Positions 13,688 to 26,657 of a DNA stretch of 64,000 bases are shown one piece after another. The stretch is from Sindora glabra (lineage: Eukaryota; Streptophyta; Magnoliopsida; Fabales; Fabaceae). Each line of letters starts with the position of its first letter. The stretch's first letter is position 1. The DNA lies in NCBI GenBank assembly GCA_020226215.1, contig CM035235.1, positions 53,721,511 to 53,785,510 on the forward strand, given 5' to 3'. Below the pieces are notes generated by a model. That model made no database searches and was not told where the DNA came from. It saw only the letters and a list, made by a program, of their open reading frames with translations. Both the position numbers and the translations under genes were made by a program.

Positions 13688-13782
13688 ACAAAGAGAAATA
13701 CAGAACCGCCTCTTAGCTATGTGTTGCATAGCCTTCAAACTCAAATGCTGCAGCTTATTTGATGCATTATAGTTCTAGGCTC

Positions 13783-14046
13783 CCATTTGTTTGGTAAAAA
13801 AGCATTTTTTTCCAAAAAAAATATATTATTTACATATATATTAATACAAAAGTGATATATTATTTAAATTGATGATTTAAATAAATGATATTTGGAAGTA
13901 TGATAATGAATAAAATATTTTTTTAAAATAGAAAAAATTATTTTTCTCAAATTTTTTATATTTAATATTAAATAAATAACATATTTTTTATTTTAATATT
14001 TTATAACTATTTTTTATTGAAAATGTTTTTCCATTGAATCAGAACA
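13783..14046 (+). mobile_element. A+T-rich MITE-like repeat, copy 2
   Basis: The left end reads catttgtttggtaaaaaagc and the right end, inverted, carries ggaaaaacattttc, giving loose terminal inverted repeats. Internal sequence matches the copy at 172-426 (the atatttaatattaaataaata block). Non-coding; boundaries approximate. Confidence 0.4.
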
Positions 14047-16464
14047 ATAGTCACTGCCCCCCCCCCCCCACCACTTCATTAATGCAAACTTGAATCTCTT
14101 TCTGTATTCATATTCTATTCGCCCGACTTGTCTCATTCCTCTCTCCTATTCTTTGTTTTTCTAACATAGGCCTCTCATTATCAAATTAACCCTTCATTCC
14201 TCTCCATCTTGGCATTTTCGAATGTTAATTGAGTCGTTTCTCCAACCTCTGACACACTAACGTATACAAACAACAATCCTTCTCCTTCTTGATACTTTAG
14301 ATATTGAGATCAGAACTGAAATAAAACACATAAAACTATTTGTAAGATTATCATTTTCAATTCTGCTGGTAATTATAGAATCGTATAAGTTTTGTTACTA
14401 TAAGTGCTGGTGTAATGGAGTTAAGTTGCATGGAAAATAGAAATGGTTTTTTCATTTTCGGGAAAGTGAGATACTAGTTAAAAAATTGATTTTTGTTAAG
14501 AAAAATCTATGCTAGTGATAAGTGATATATCAATAGACTACCAAATTTAATTATTGATATATTTCATGTGATATATAAGATCTAACCTTAAAAAAATAGT
14601 AAACCGAATAAATAATTTAAATTTAATAATATATTAATATACTATTATATCAGAAATTTATGGCATATTAACTGTTGGCAAGATATTGTAAAGTATTTTT
14701 GCTGCGCAATATGATAAATACGAGTTACAAAACTCGAATTTATTCCATTGTATCTAATATAATATCATAAATAGTCCAAATAAACACGAAATGGTAGCAG
14801 AGAGTCAGTAATTTTGTATCAATTTGCAAGATAAGCTTACATTTAACACCTGATTCTGTTAATAATTTTATGTAGTGTGGTATTCTTCAAAATCACATGA
14901 TTTTTTAATCATTTAAAGGGTTATTATTGGGGCAAATTATTAAGAATTGCATTTTACATTTTTATATTTACTTATTGACAAGTTATATATAATCATGCTA
15001 GTGTCGAGGTTGTGAATTTGTGAAATTTTTGGTACGCTTGTTTATAAAATAATGATAAGTTCTATGAATTTTTTTTCATGTTATCAGTATCTTGGCAAAA
15101 GTTGATACAGTAGCACGAAAGCAAAAGGCAAATTCAAACAAATAAAAAGGGAAAATGAAAAATGAAAGTAGGTGATGGTGAAGAAAGTGACAAAAGAGTT
15201 TATTTTGAAGTAAATTACTTATGAATTTTTTAAGAAGTGTTATAAAGTCATTTAATTAATATTAAGAAATTAACACTTCTCAAAAAATAACTTCTTATAT
15301 TTTTTTAATTCAATTTTGAATTTAGTAAAAAGTATTATTAAAGTGATTAATATATCTTTTAAAATTATAATATAAAAATAAAAAATATCAATAAATTTTA
15401 ATTGCCTCTAATTATTTTTTTAAATTATATTTCTAATATCTCTTTTTGTTATAATTTTTTTAAATTAATAATTTCTTATTTTTTTTACTATAGAAAGCAA
15501 AATAAGTTTATATAAAAAATTAGAAAAAAATATATTGATCTCTCTTGAGTTTTAGTAAAATTATACAAATATTCTCTCAATTTTCAAAATCTATGCCAAT
15601 CTCCTATAAAATATAAAATAATACTACATTTAAACCTAAATTAAAATTTTTATTCAATAAAATGATGAAAAAAATAAGTTTATAGACTCAAACCAAATAA
15701 TATATGATAATTTAAATATTTTACCACTAAAGATATGTTTTTGTTAAACTCAAATGATTAAAAATCTATAACATTTACACTAAAACTTGACTTTTTTTAT
15801 TGATCATATTTTAGTTATTTGACTTAAGTTAAAGTGTATTTTTTTATCACAGAATACTGAGAATATTTCAAATTATTATATATTATTTAATTTAAATTTA
15901 TAATAATTTTTTTATCATTTTATGGAGAAGAAGTTCAAATTTAAGTTTAAGTGTAATATTATTTTATATTTTAAGAAATTTTTGTGTAGATTTTAAAATT
16001 AAAGAGGATCTTTGTTTTACTAAAATTTAGGAGAGGTTAATGTATTTTAAAAAAAAATAAAAAGAAGAGAGAGAGAGGGAGAGGGAGAGAGAGTAATAAG
16101 TTACTTGGCATTAATTTTCAGTCCAACAAATTTGAATTCTAAACTAATTTATTTGCTTCTTCCTTAATTTTCTCCTATTATTAATTTTCTATCTTCTCAA
16201 TTATTAATTCTAATTTAAAATTTATCTCCTTGTTGTTAATTTCCTGATTTTCTATATATTTAGTTGCTTCTAAAAATAATGACAAAATATTGGAATTATT
16301 AATTTTCTTTTAGTTCCTCCTAAATTATTCCCTAAATTAATCAATCTATCTTCTTATTAATTGTCCACCAGCCCACATATTATTCTAAACAAATTGATTT
16401 ATCTCCCTACAGTTAATTAATTCTCTAATTTTCTAGTCTTGTTGCTTTTAAAAATAACAAAAAT
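14047..16464. other. A+T-rich intergenic DNA; C13 tract, GA-rich run, local duplication
   Basis: No gene is seen. A run of 13 C lies at 14,057-14,069. A purine-rich GA/GGA tract is at about 16,062-16,093. Just before the copia element, a block ending gttgctt[c/t]taaaaataa..acaaaa occurs near 16,264-16,290 and again near 16,441-16,462, showing that the insertion site lay in a locally duplicated sequence. Confidence 0.45.
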
Positions 16465-16800
16465 TGTTATGAATCATTATTAAATGTGGATGTCCACAGG
16501 TCAAATGTTATATCCCTAATTATAATTAATTATTAGGATTCAATTATGATCATATTATTAAGTTCCAATTATGATCAATTATACCCCCAATTGTGATTAA
16601 TTCTATTTATGAATTATCATTATGAGATTACAATGTTTGATCAATTTGCCCTATAAATACAGGTTACACAAATCATTTTATATATAGTTGAATGAAATAT
16701 TCTCCTCCCATTTGTATTTTCTTTCTCTTCCTGATATTTCTCCTTCATCTTTTCATCTCTTTCTTTTATTATTCCCTAACTGTTTAATATTTTCATAATA
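16465..16800 (+). repeat. 5' LTR of the copia element
   Basis: It begins TGTTATGAATCATTATTAAA and ends tattttcataata. It contains a TATA-like cctataaata at about 16,649-16,658. Compared with the 3' LTR it lacks about 22 bp of an internal aattatatcaccaattatgatc repeat and carries scattered substitutions, so the insertion is not recent. Confidence 0.95.
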
Positions 16801-17799
16801 CATTATCAAAATAAGGCACTGATCCACTGAGGTAATTTCTTCCAAGTATAAATTATTTTACTTAATTTTGTCATTTTATGCTAATATAGTAATCTTTCTA
16901 TCTCATCACATTCTTCTTCCTTATTTCCTTCATATTTTGATTTTAATTTCTATAATGATTTTAACATTTTTCTCGAAGAAAAAATAGTTGCAAAATATTA
17001 AATATGATGTGTAGAAATACAAATAAATAATGAATTAAATTGAGAAAAAGAAAATAATTCATGTGACATATTATACATTTAAGAATTTATTCCTGAATGC
17101 TAAATGAATGAATTTTTTTTGAAATGTATGTTAGTTTTTATAAAATGTATGAGTATTATTTATATATGATACACAATTGTGGATATGTGGTAAATACTTA
17201 ATTATGTTATTATCTCGTGATTGAAAAAATTGCTATATGAAAAAATATAATATATGTTATGTTAATATAGAAAGAAAATTTACTTACATCATAAGGTTTC
17301 GCTTTAAATGCAAATATTCAAGAAACTAAATTTGGAAAAAGGAAAAGAATTATCTAGAAGCAATTGGTGTATAAATATACATATAACCTAAATCATATTT
17401 TTCATAAATTTGATAATTTTTGCAATGTTTGATCACCATATAGATTGACAATGAAATAAAGGATTGGATTAATAATTATATGATTAATAATTTCTTCAAT
17501 ATTCAATCTCTATTATGTTGAAAATTTTCTCATTCATTTTTATATGTCTATAATAGTATTATGACAGATCTTGTAGATTTTGATTTGTGACTCTTGATAT
17601 TATTTTTACCTTACAATAAAAGATTCACTTATTTTTTGTAATAGTTTAAAAGAAATATATGATCCAAAAAAAAAATTTCTCCACTTTCATGCATTCAATT
17701 TGCTCTCGCAGTAGCAATATTAAGAAAAGGGTTTTAAGAAATATTCTAAATTAATTTCTTATCTCCTTACAACTAAACAAAATAATGAACTTTTGATGA

Positions 17800-18110
17800 G
17801 CCCCATTTGATTAACTTTGCACCATTCCCTGAAGCGAATGCAGCAACATATGACTATTTTACTTATTAGCAAACTTATGGCCTTAGATGTAGTCGTGATC
17901 ATGTTTTTTATATCAAAAACTCAACTTTCCACCAGAAGTGAAAAAATAAAGAAAAGAATGATAAAAAAGGTGGGTAAAATAATAAGAACATATGTGATGG
18001 AAAAGATCATTAATCTCATACCTATCATGCTCCAAAGCATTTTGTTGACCTTTACTAAGGCTTGCTTAAATATATACATATAAGAAAGACAAATTTTGCA
18101 TGTGAAAAGG
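17800..18110 (+). pseudogene. copia gag (capsid) relic
   Basis: The plus-strand translation contains PEANAATYDYFTYQQTYGL-like sequence followed by a basic Lys/Asn stretch and then PKHFVDLY, which matches the end of plant copia Gag, where a zinc knuckle is followed by TPKHLVDLYQ. The zinc-knuckle cysteines are not preserved (a region reading H..SHTYHAPKH instead). Gag would coat the RNA in a virus-like particle; this copy is interrupted by stops. Confidence 0.75.
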
Positions 18111-18699
18111 GATTTGAATTGATTTTCTTGAAGAATGCTTGTAGTATATTGTCTACTTAATTTTCTATAAGTATACTCATCTTAAAACTGTTAAGAAGTT
18201 TTTATAAAAAAAAAATTACTAAATACAAATGTTTGGCCTCCACCCTATTTATTTTGAAAGTTTGATTGGTAGAGCATTGTTATTGCATTAAGACATTTAA
18301 TTTATGCCCATTATTCATATACTCATAAATTAGTTTTGTTTTAATGGTTTTTTTCATTAGCCAATTTTAAAAACATTTCTATAACATCTATCATTTTATT
18401 CTATATCAGGTTACTTGAAATTTACTTATATAATTAATCATAATATCTGAATATCTAAATATATACTTTATTATAGTTTGTTCTCATATGGTTACCATGA
18501 TATCACTCTAATACTAGCCAATTTTACTTAAATGTGTCACAACCTCTTTCTTAGGAGATATTATATGGTTACTGAGAGGTTTTAGATTATAGTATAGCAT
18601 AAAATTGTGCACTATTGAACCAAGTAGAATTATAGGTGGAGATATTAAAGGTAAGTCAAAATATATATGTACCCTAACTTTTTATAACTTATTGAGTTA

Positions 18700-18990
18700 A
18701 GAATATTTACTATCTATTGCATATAAAATTCTATTTTTCTTATTTAGTAATACAAAAAAGGGCCAATGTTAATACTATATCTAGTATTACAAATGTAATT
18801 GAAGGCTTTGGAAAAGCTAATGTTTTGTTACCTGGAGGAACAAAATTACACTTTGATAAAGCATTATATCCTATCGAGTTTCATAGAAACTTGTTAAGTT
18901 TTAAGGATGTCAGTCAAAATGAATTTTATAGACAACTAATGAAGGAAATATTGAATATCTTTCTATCACTGGTATGATCCCAGGTAACAA
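18700..18990 (+). pseudogene. copia protease-region relic
   Basis: An open stretch carries KRANVNTISSITNVIEGFGK, then NVLLPGGTKLHFDKALY and RNLLSFKDV. This is the segment after the aspartic-protease active site in a well-known plant copia lineage. The D-[S/T]-G active-site triad upstream (about 18,560-18,660) is not readable. The protease would process the polyprotein; it cannot here. Confidence 0.8.
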
Positions 18991-19099
18991 ATGCATACTT
19001 GAAAAATTACTCGTCCTTTCATCTATTTTGTACTACGTATATATTAGTACAATTAAAACATATGCTATAATAAACCAGAAGTTTATTAATTCAAAATAT

Positions 19100-20010
19100 T
19101 TACTATTTGGCATGAATGATTGAGGCATCCTGGATCACTAATGATGAAGAAAATTATTTAGAATTCATATAGGCACCCATTGAAAAACTTGAAGATTTTT
19201 CAATCTAAAGAATTCTTATGCGCTGCATCTTCTGTAGGTAAATTGATTATTAAGCCATCACTAAATAAAGTTGAAACTGAATCTCCAACATTTCTGAAAT
19301 GTATATAGGGTGACATATGTGGGCCTATACACATATTATGTGGACCATTTAGATATTTTATGGTATTAATAGATGTATCTAGCAGATGGTCTCATGTATG
19401 TTTACTATCAACTTGTAATCTAACTTTTGCGAGATTGTTTATTTAAATTATTCGATTAAGAGCACAATTTCGAGATTACCCTATTAAGTCTATTCACCTT
19501 AATAATGCTAGTGAATTTTCTTCTTAAACTTTTAACGACTATTGCATGTCAATAAGAACGAATATTGAACATCTTGTAGCTTATATTCATACACAAAATG
19601 GCTTAGCTGAATCATTTATTAAACAACTTCAATTAATAGCAAGACCCATACTTATGAGAACAAAACTCCATATTTCTGCTTAGGGACATGTAATTCTACT
19701 TGTAGTAGCACTTGTGTGCATCAGACTAACTAGTTACCATAAATACTCCATTTTACAATTGATTTATGGTTAGGAGCCAAATATCTCCCATTTCAGAATT
19801 TTCGGATGTGTAGTATATGTTGTAATAGCTCCACCATAACGTACTAAGATGTGACCTTAAAGAAGATTGAGAATATATGTTGGGTATGATTCCCTTTCTA
19901 TAATAAAATATCTTAAGCCAATGACAAAGAACTTCTTTATAGCACATTTTGCTAATTGTTATTTTGATGAATCAATTTTCCTAACATCAGGGGGGAGAAA
20001 AGGATAAGTA
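19100..20010 (+). pseudogene. copia integrase relic
   Basis: Readable in one frame with stops: the GAG-pre-integrase block (HPLKNLKIFQSKEF), CGPFRYFMVLIDVSSRWSHV with the first catalytic Asp, IHLNNASEF where the second catalytic Asp of the usual RLDNAGEF is Asn, and HTQNGLAESFIKQLQLIARP with the Glu. The C-terminal part follows (ISHFRIFGCVVYV, then RRLRIYVGYDS). The enzyme would insert cDNA into the genome; the D-to-N change and several stops show loss of function. Confidence 0.9.
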
Positions 20011-20579
20011 GCTAGTCAAAGAAATTACATGGAATATTTTGCAAAATATTGATCCTCGTACAAAGTAATGTGAACTTGAAGTTCAAAAGATAATCAACTG
20101 CCAGATGCATTCATTGATCTAAAAAGAGTGACTAAGTCACATATACTAGCTGTTAATGCTCCAATAAGGATTGACATCCTTGAAAGATAATCCATCAATA
20201 AGAAAGCTAATGAGTTTAAGGCATGCCAGAAGTGTGGTAGACTAATAGGTTCAAAAGATAAAAATCCCCATAAAAGAAAAGGAGCAATTATTAAAGATAA
20301 GCCCATTAAAGAAATAGATACTCCTAAAGAGTCTAGAGACATAAGAAATAATGTAACTCCGAAAGAAGTTTAGGTACCTGAAAATGATAAAGAAGATGAA
20401 AATAAGGAGATCTTAATAAAACTATGTCTCTATGGGGAAAAGATTGAACCATAAAGAAATAGTTGTCGACAACATTTTTGCATATAATGTAGCACTTAAT
20501 ATTATGAATGATAATGAGGATCATGAACCTAGATCTATCCATGAATGTTGACATAGATATGATTAGCTAAAATGAAAAG

Positions 20580-21830
20580 ATGTAATTTCAAGAAGAATTT
20601 AATTCACTTGAAAAATGTAAAGTTTTTGGACTTGTAGTCTAAACACCTGAAGGTATAATACTCGTTGGGTACAAATGGGTACTTGTGCATAAATAAAAAA
20701 AGAAAAATGAAGTTGTAAGATATAAAGGATAACTTGTTGCCTAAGGTTTTACACAAAGACTTGAAATTGATTATGAGTTCACTTATTCTCCTGTGGTAGA
20801 TGCAATCACATTTTTTTATCTCATTAGTTTGGCAGTATATGAAAAACTTGATATGCATCTTATGGATGTTGTTACAGCCTATTTATATGGCTCACTTAAT
20901 TATGAGGTTTATATGAAAATCCTAGAAGGATTTAAAATGCCTAAAGCATGTAAAAGTCCTGAGAACTTTATTCAATTAAATTATAAAAATCTTTGTATGG
21001 ATTAAAGCAATCTAGATGAATGTGGTATAATTGTCTTAGTGAATATCTATTAAAGGAAGAGTATAATAATGATCAAATATGTTCATGTATTTTTGTAAAG
21101 GGAACAAATTTTGAATTTGCCATCATTATTGTATGTGTTAATGATTTGAATATTATTAGAACTCCTATAGAGATTCAAAAGGCAGTTAAATCTTTTAAGA
21201 AAGATTTTGAAATGAAAGATCTTGAAAAAATAAAGTTCTGCCTTGACCTACAAATCGAACATTATTTTTAAACATCAATCAACTTATATCCAAAATATCT
21301 TTAAAAGATTTTATATGGATAAAGCACATCCATTGAGTACTCTAATAGTTGTTCGGTCACTTGATATGAAAAATAATATTTTTTGACCTCAAGAGGATAA
21401 TGAAAAATTTCTTGGTCATGAAGTATCATATCTTAGTGCTATTGGTGCACTGATATATTTTGCTAACAATACAAGACTTGATATAACTTTTGCTGTGAGC
21501 TTATTAGCAAGATTTAGTTCCTCTTTAACTCAAAGAAATTGGAATAGGATTAAACATGTCTTTCAATACCTTCAAGGTACTATTGATATAGGCTTATTAT
21601 GTACAAATGGATCCAAACCATAGCTCATAGGTTATATAGATACTGGATATTTATCTGATCTACACAAACCTCGATTTCAAATAAGTTATTTATTTACAAG
21701 TGATAATGTAGTGAATTTATTTATTAAGGTATATTTTACTGTGGTATTTGAAAAGCTGGTTCATACTATTAGAATTCTTTGACTAAAAGATCTTAATTGA
21801 TATCGTCATGAGGGAAAATTAATACGCACT
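20580..21830 (+). pseudogene. copia reverse transcriptase / RNase H relic
   Basis: Readable blocks: YKWVLVHK, IDYEFTYSPVVDAITF, KLDMHLMDVVTAYLYGSL, the catalytic box as VCVNDLNII where functional relatives have VYVDDLN (one catalytic Asp is Asn), and KDLEKIKFCLDLQIEH. RNase H begins near 21,540 (TIDIGLLCTNGSKP) but jumps near 21,710 from the LFTSDN position directly to NLFIKV, so the middle of the domain with its catalytic acids is deleted. The segment ends just before the polypurine tract. Confidence 0.92.
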
Positions 21831-21925
21831 GTATTTTTTTTTCCTTTGCTATGATTTTTATCCCACTGGATTTTTTCTAGCAATGTTTTTAATAAAGCAG
21901 TATCCTATTGCATATTATATGGACA

Positions 21926-21937
21926 TCCAAGGGGGAG
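21926..21937 (+). other. Polypurine tract of the copia element
   Basis: The purine run aagggggag immediately abuts the TG of the 3' LTR, as expected for the plus-strand primer of an LTR retrotransposon. Confidence 0.85.
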
Positions 21938-22295
21938 TGTTATGAATAATTATTAAATGTGGATTTCCATAAATTAAATGTTATATCTCCAATTATGATT
22001 AATTATTAGGATTCAATTATGATCAATTATATCACCAATTATGATCATATTATTAGGTTCCTATTATGATCAATTATACCCTCAATTATGATTAATTCTA
22101 TTTTTGAATTATCATTATGAGATTACAATGTTTGATCAATTTATCCTATAAATATGGGTTGTACAAATCACTTTGCATACAATTGAATGAAATATTCCCT
22201 TCCCCTTTGTATTTTCTTTCTCTTCCTGATATTTCTCCTTCATCTTTTCATCTCTTTCTTTTATCATTCCCTAACTGTTTAATATTTTCATAATA
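21938..22295 (+). repeat. 3' LTR of the copia element
   Basis: It begins TGTTATGAATAATTATTAAA and matches the 5' LTR along its length, with an extra 22-bp internal repeat. It ends taata directly before the AAAAT target duplication. Confidence 0.95.
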
Positions 22296-22300
22296 AAAAT

Positions 22301-22875
22301 GACATACTAATAATTATATTTTTAGTTAAACTATGCATTTTGGCAAAAGGCCTAATTTCTTTCATCCAACCTTTTTTTTCTTATCTCCTTGTCATCTTAT
22401 CTACCATAGTCACTAATTATTCTTCAACCTTGCGCAACCAATTCTTTTGACTTCATAGCTAAACCATCACCATACAACTACATTTATCTTACTTGCTTGT
22501 TCCATTTTTTTTTTAATAAATTTTTGCATCCCTTTGCTTCCACTTTTAATAGCACCATAAATCATTTTAAGAATGCATTCACGATCCCAACAACTAGTGA
22601 CTCATATTACTTTGACAGCGAACCAGGCTGGCCAAAGTGCGCTATATCTTTAATTTGGTTGTTGAAAAGAGAAATAGAAAGATAGGATAGGAAGAGGGAG
22701 GGAAATGGCAGAAAGATAGAGGGAATGCACATAAAGAAGGGAGAAACAAACAGAAAGGAAGAAGAAAGCTCGAAAGAAGAGAAAAAATGGGAAAAAAATA
22801 AAAAATACAAAAAGAAAGAGATTTTCTAGCCTAGGCTAGATTGCCCTCTAGTTGGCACTTCTGTCTAAAAACATA
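22301..22875. other. Non-coding; strand-biased purine-rich block
   Basis: No gene is recognised. From about 22,663 to 22,830 the plus strand is almost pure purine (gaagagggagggaaatggcag and similar). The small open frames here on both strands reflect this composition bias. Confidence 0.45.
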
Positions 22876-22879
22876 TGGT

Positions 22880-23604
22880 AGTTTGATTCCGTTTCACATA
22901 AATGACTGACAAATTAGTTGATAACTAATAAATTAATTAGTAATTGATAAGTTAGCTAATAATTTATAATTGATAAACTATCTGATTATTTAAGAAGTAT
23001 TTTTTAAAATTAACTATAAATTAATTGAAATTATAAAATGAAAGAAAATGATATATTAATAGAAATAGATATATAATTAAAATAATTTATATTTATCTAA
23101 AGACTAAATTATATTAATTTAATTAAAAAATTTAAAATAAAATTATACTATTTAATATTTAATTAATCATATTTTATAAATTTATATATTTATTTTCTTA
23201 TATAATTTTTATTTTATTATTATTTATAATAAAATTATAATTACTTAAAATATAATTAATTATATTTTATGACATTATTTGTTTATTTTTTTATATATTT
23301 ATAATTTAAAATTAGGATATAATTATGTTAAAATTAAGTAAATTATATTTTACAAAAAAATATTTAGATTTATATTATAAAGGGCATGGATTATAAATTA
23401 ATCAAAAGAATAATAATATATTTGGTAAGAATTTGAAAAGGTAGTAACTTATAAATTATAAGTTATTTCGGATAATTTATTAAATTAGAACTTATTTTTT
23501 TAATATATTAATATAAGAAATATCTCTAAAGGTGAACTTATAACTTATTAGCTAGGTTAATATAAGTTATAAGTTAACTTATTTATTGTGTAAAATAGAG
23601 CCTT
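22880..23604. mobile_element. TIR-type non-autonomous element (ggctctattt family)
   Basis: The right end, inverted, reads aggctctattttacacaata then aataagttaac. The left end reads gattccgtttcacataaatg. Both continue into runs of ataagtta/agctaataa subterminal repeats in opposite orientation. About 725 bp, non-coding. The same terminus occurs at 36,693, next to the hAT-B insertion. TIRs are diverged and no target duplication was confirmed. Confidence 0.45.
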
Positions 23605-24409
23605 TATTAAAGGAATTAAAATTGATTTTTTTTAGGACACAATATTCATTAAACTAGAGCATATGTCTTGTCATGAGCTACTATTACATCAACCAAGGGA
23701 GCAAGTGCAAATAAAAGTCCTGCATCACTTCCAATCATAGACTTCACCTATTTAGTAGATTCATGCATGGCCATATTATACGATTAAAATTGAAATAATT
23801 TATGTACTAGAAAGATTAAAATTGGATAATAATTTTAAAGGGGTCAAATATGATTGATTTAGATATTAGGAGAACAAAAATATATTTAAACTTTTTTAGG
23901 ATGGACTTTTATGCTTTTAAGCCATCTATGCCATAAAAAAATGCTTAATTTTCCATTCATTATAAGAAAATTTATATTTAATCATGAACTGCTTTGTGAT
24001 AAATAAGTCCCTACATGCCCAAAAAATATTTGGTAATGAAATTTAAGTTTAATGATAGATATTTTAAAATTTGTCACTAATTTTGTTACTAAATTTCCAT
24101 CAAAATTTAGCAACACACTTCTTGTAAAAAATTTGGATATTTTTGGCGTGATGATAAAATATTTCATTAATTAGAAACGGAACTAACAATAGAATTTTAA
24201 ATATGCATTGCTAAATGAAACACACCATTTTACTAAAAGTACTTAGTAATGGATATATTTATTGCTAACCTAAAAATATGTCTAAATCGTGACAATAGCC
24301 TTGCTTCTCCTTTTTCTCTCCTCCACTATTGGAATTGTCATCATGTTTCTAAAGAGCTACAATGACCTCCTTGTTGCTTCCCTCATTTTTTTTTACTAAA
24401 TTAGCTTAT

Positions 24410-24815
24410 GATGATTTGAAAGTGAAATTGATAATTAGTGATTGTGTTAATTTATTGATTAATTTTAGTTATTTTGTTGATTCATATGATTTGTTGGAGT
24501 TTTCTTATTTTTAATTTTTGGTTGATTAAAATTAGAAATTGATGATTTGAAAGTGAAATTAATGGCCATTGATAGTGACAACACTAATTTATTGATTAAT
24601 TTGAGTTATTTTGTTGATTCATGTGAATTATTTGGGGATTTTCTATTTTTGTATTTCTCTTGTTAATTAAAATAAGCTTCTAATAATTTAAAAGTGAAAT
24701 TAATAGTCATTGATAATGATTGTGCTAATTTGTTGATTAATTTAAGTTATTTTGTTGATTCATATAAATTATTTGAAGTTTTTTTATTGATTAAAATTAG
24801 TTTTGAGTTAGAAAA
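24410..24815 (+). repeat. Three direct repeats inside CACTA element 1
   Basis: Units beginning gatgatttgaaagtgaaatt start at 24,410, 24,541 and (diverged) about 24,682. Each continues with ttattgattaattt[t/g]agttattttgttgattcat. Spacing is 131 and about 141 bp. Confidence 0.75.
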
Positions 24816-25211
24816 GTAATGGGAATTTGATATTAGTGTTAGCTTAAAGTTAGTTTTAGTTTTAGTATTAACTTCAAGTTAGCTTTAGTATTAGTTTTGA
24901 TTTTTGATTAGGAAAAAAATAGATATTGAATTTATGTTAACTTTAACTCAGCCTTACCTTAGTTTTGAGTTAGTAAAGCAATAACAATTTGAAATTATTG
25001 TTAACTTTAAGTTACTTTTAGTTAAGTCAATTTTAGTATTAGTTAAGTTAATTTTAGTATTAGTTTTAGTTTTAGGTTAGGAAAGAAATAGGAATTGATG
25101 CTCACATAAATTTAGTTTTAGTTTTAGTTTTTTTTTTGTTTGTAATTGTTTAAACATTAATATCTACATAGATTTAGTTAAACTTTTTTTTCCATTTATT
25201 CTAGATTATCA

Positions 25212-25358
25212 ATGTCTTCATTTCTTAGCATTAGAGAAAATCTCGCCAAGGGTGACTATGCAGTAATTCATTATGGTTGTAGGATGACACCATTTATTAC
25301 CAGAGGGAGTAAGCACATTGGTGGTTCTATCTCTATGTTTGAGCATAAAAGGAAATAG
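25212..25358 (+). pseudogene. Transposase_24-like relic in CACTA element 1
   Basis: A 48-codon frame ends ITRGSKHIGGSISMFEHKRK before a stop. The HIGGSIS..EHKRK signature matches the core of the plant Ptta/En/Spm Transposase_24 family, and the same signature (HIGGSILISKHKRKH) occurs on the minus strand of the CACTA element at 32.7 kb. The frame upstream of about residue 25 does not resemble the family, so the start ATG is probably not original. Function in this family is poorly defined beyond being CACTA-encoded. Confidence 0.6.
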
Positions 25359-26657
25359 TGAGATGTTAACCTCGTTTAATTTTAATATGTAGTTTTATAT
25401 GTATACCACTAGTAGCAGTAGCTTACTTCCTAATAGATCTAGATTAACCTCATGAGCACTACTTCAGTACATTGTTTGAAAGGGTGCAATGATGTAATGC
25501 CTTGCTAGAGCATGAGCTACTAATTGACCAAGGATCCGAGTATTGTAGGGATGTCCAATAGTCGAGTACTAGTAGCTAAAAATATACATAAGTTAGGTCA
25601 TTGGATGAGCTTTTCATGTATAATTTTATTAAATATAATGATCTAAACCCATCTCGTTTAATTTTTAAAAAATTTAGCCCAATCTAGCCTAATTAAATTT
25701 ATACATTACCCAAGCGTTAACCTAAAAGTTTGATTACTTTTATTTTTATTATTATTTTAGGTAAAAAATATTTTTATATAAAAAATATACATTTAAAAAG
25801 ATAATAGGATATTTAAATATATAAAATATTTGGTTATATCAAGTTAATTTTTTGTATTAAAAATAATTAGATATAATTATTTTTACAACATATAATTATA
25901 TTATTAAAATAAATTTATATGATTAGGTCAAATTAACCCCTTTTCTTATTATCATGACTTGAATCTATCTTGAATATTGATTAGATGATGTGAAAAAAAT
26001 TCAATAAATATTCAGGCTATAAAAAAAGAGCTTAAATTCTATATTTTTTCATATTGGACTTTTTGGGTCAAGTGACCTAAGTCGCCTAACTCATATATAG
26101 GTCTATTAGTAGCTAGCCTTGTAAGGCCTAAGGTTGATTTTCATATCTATATACATTTGATATGATTATTTTGGAATATTTAATTTCATTTATTTTTTTA
26201 CATTATATAAATAAAATATTAATATTTAAATTTGTTTTACGAAATTCAATTTGAAAATTTTTATTATTGAATGGATATTTATTTTATGAAATTTGATTAA
26301 TATAGGGTGTTTGCTATTTGATTTGTCATAAAAATTAATAACATATTAATAATATATTCATTACTAATGATAAAATTAGCAATGAATTTTTGAATAATGA
26401 TGCCTTTAATTTTTTTAAAAAATTCCTAATTTAATGATAGATTTATTGACTGATTCAAAACTAGTAACAAAATATTCCTTTGCTAAATAAGAACAATCAT
26501 TGAAAAAATTATCAATAAATTAACTGTGATTAATTTGTTACATGATCATCAATTGTAAGTAGTTATGATTGTAACTTTAGTGATAAATTTAGTAATGGAT
26601 ACAAAAATCAATCACTAATTTAATTACCGACCCATGGTTTACTAAAGACTTTCAATC

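Larger units (their letters stand above)
16465..22295 (+). mobile_element. Ty1/copia LTR retrotransposon, degenerate
   Basis: Two similar LTRs (16,465-16,800 and 21,938-22,295) bracket gag, protease, integrase and reverse transcriptase/RNase H relics in the copia order (integrase before RT). A polypurine tract (aagggggag) directly precedes the 3' LTR, and both sides carry the 5-bp duplication AAAAT (16,460-16,464 and 22,296-22,300). The primer-binding region after the 5' LTR (ttatcaaaataaggc) is a decayed match to the initiator-Met tRNA type. Every coding domain contains stops and two catalytic Asp residues are lost, so the element is dead. Confidence 0.95.

Noticed and set aside
24410..24815. 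Regular repeats considered as a CRISPR array
   Set aside because: Units are 131-142 bp, A/T-rich, without short repeat/variable spacer structure, and lie inside a plant CACTA element.
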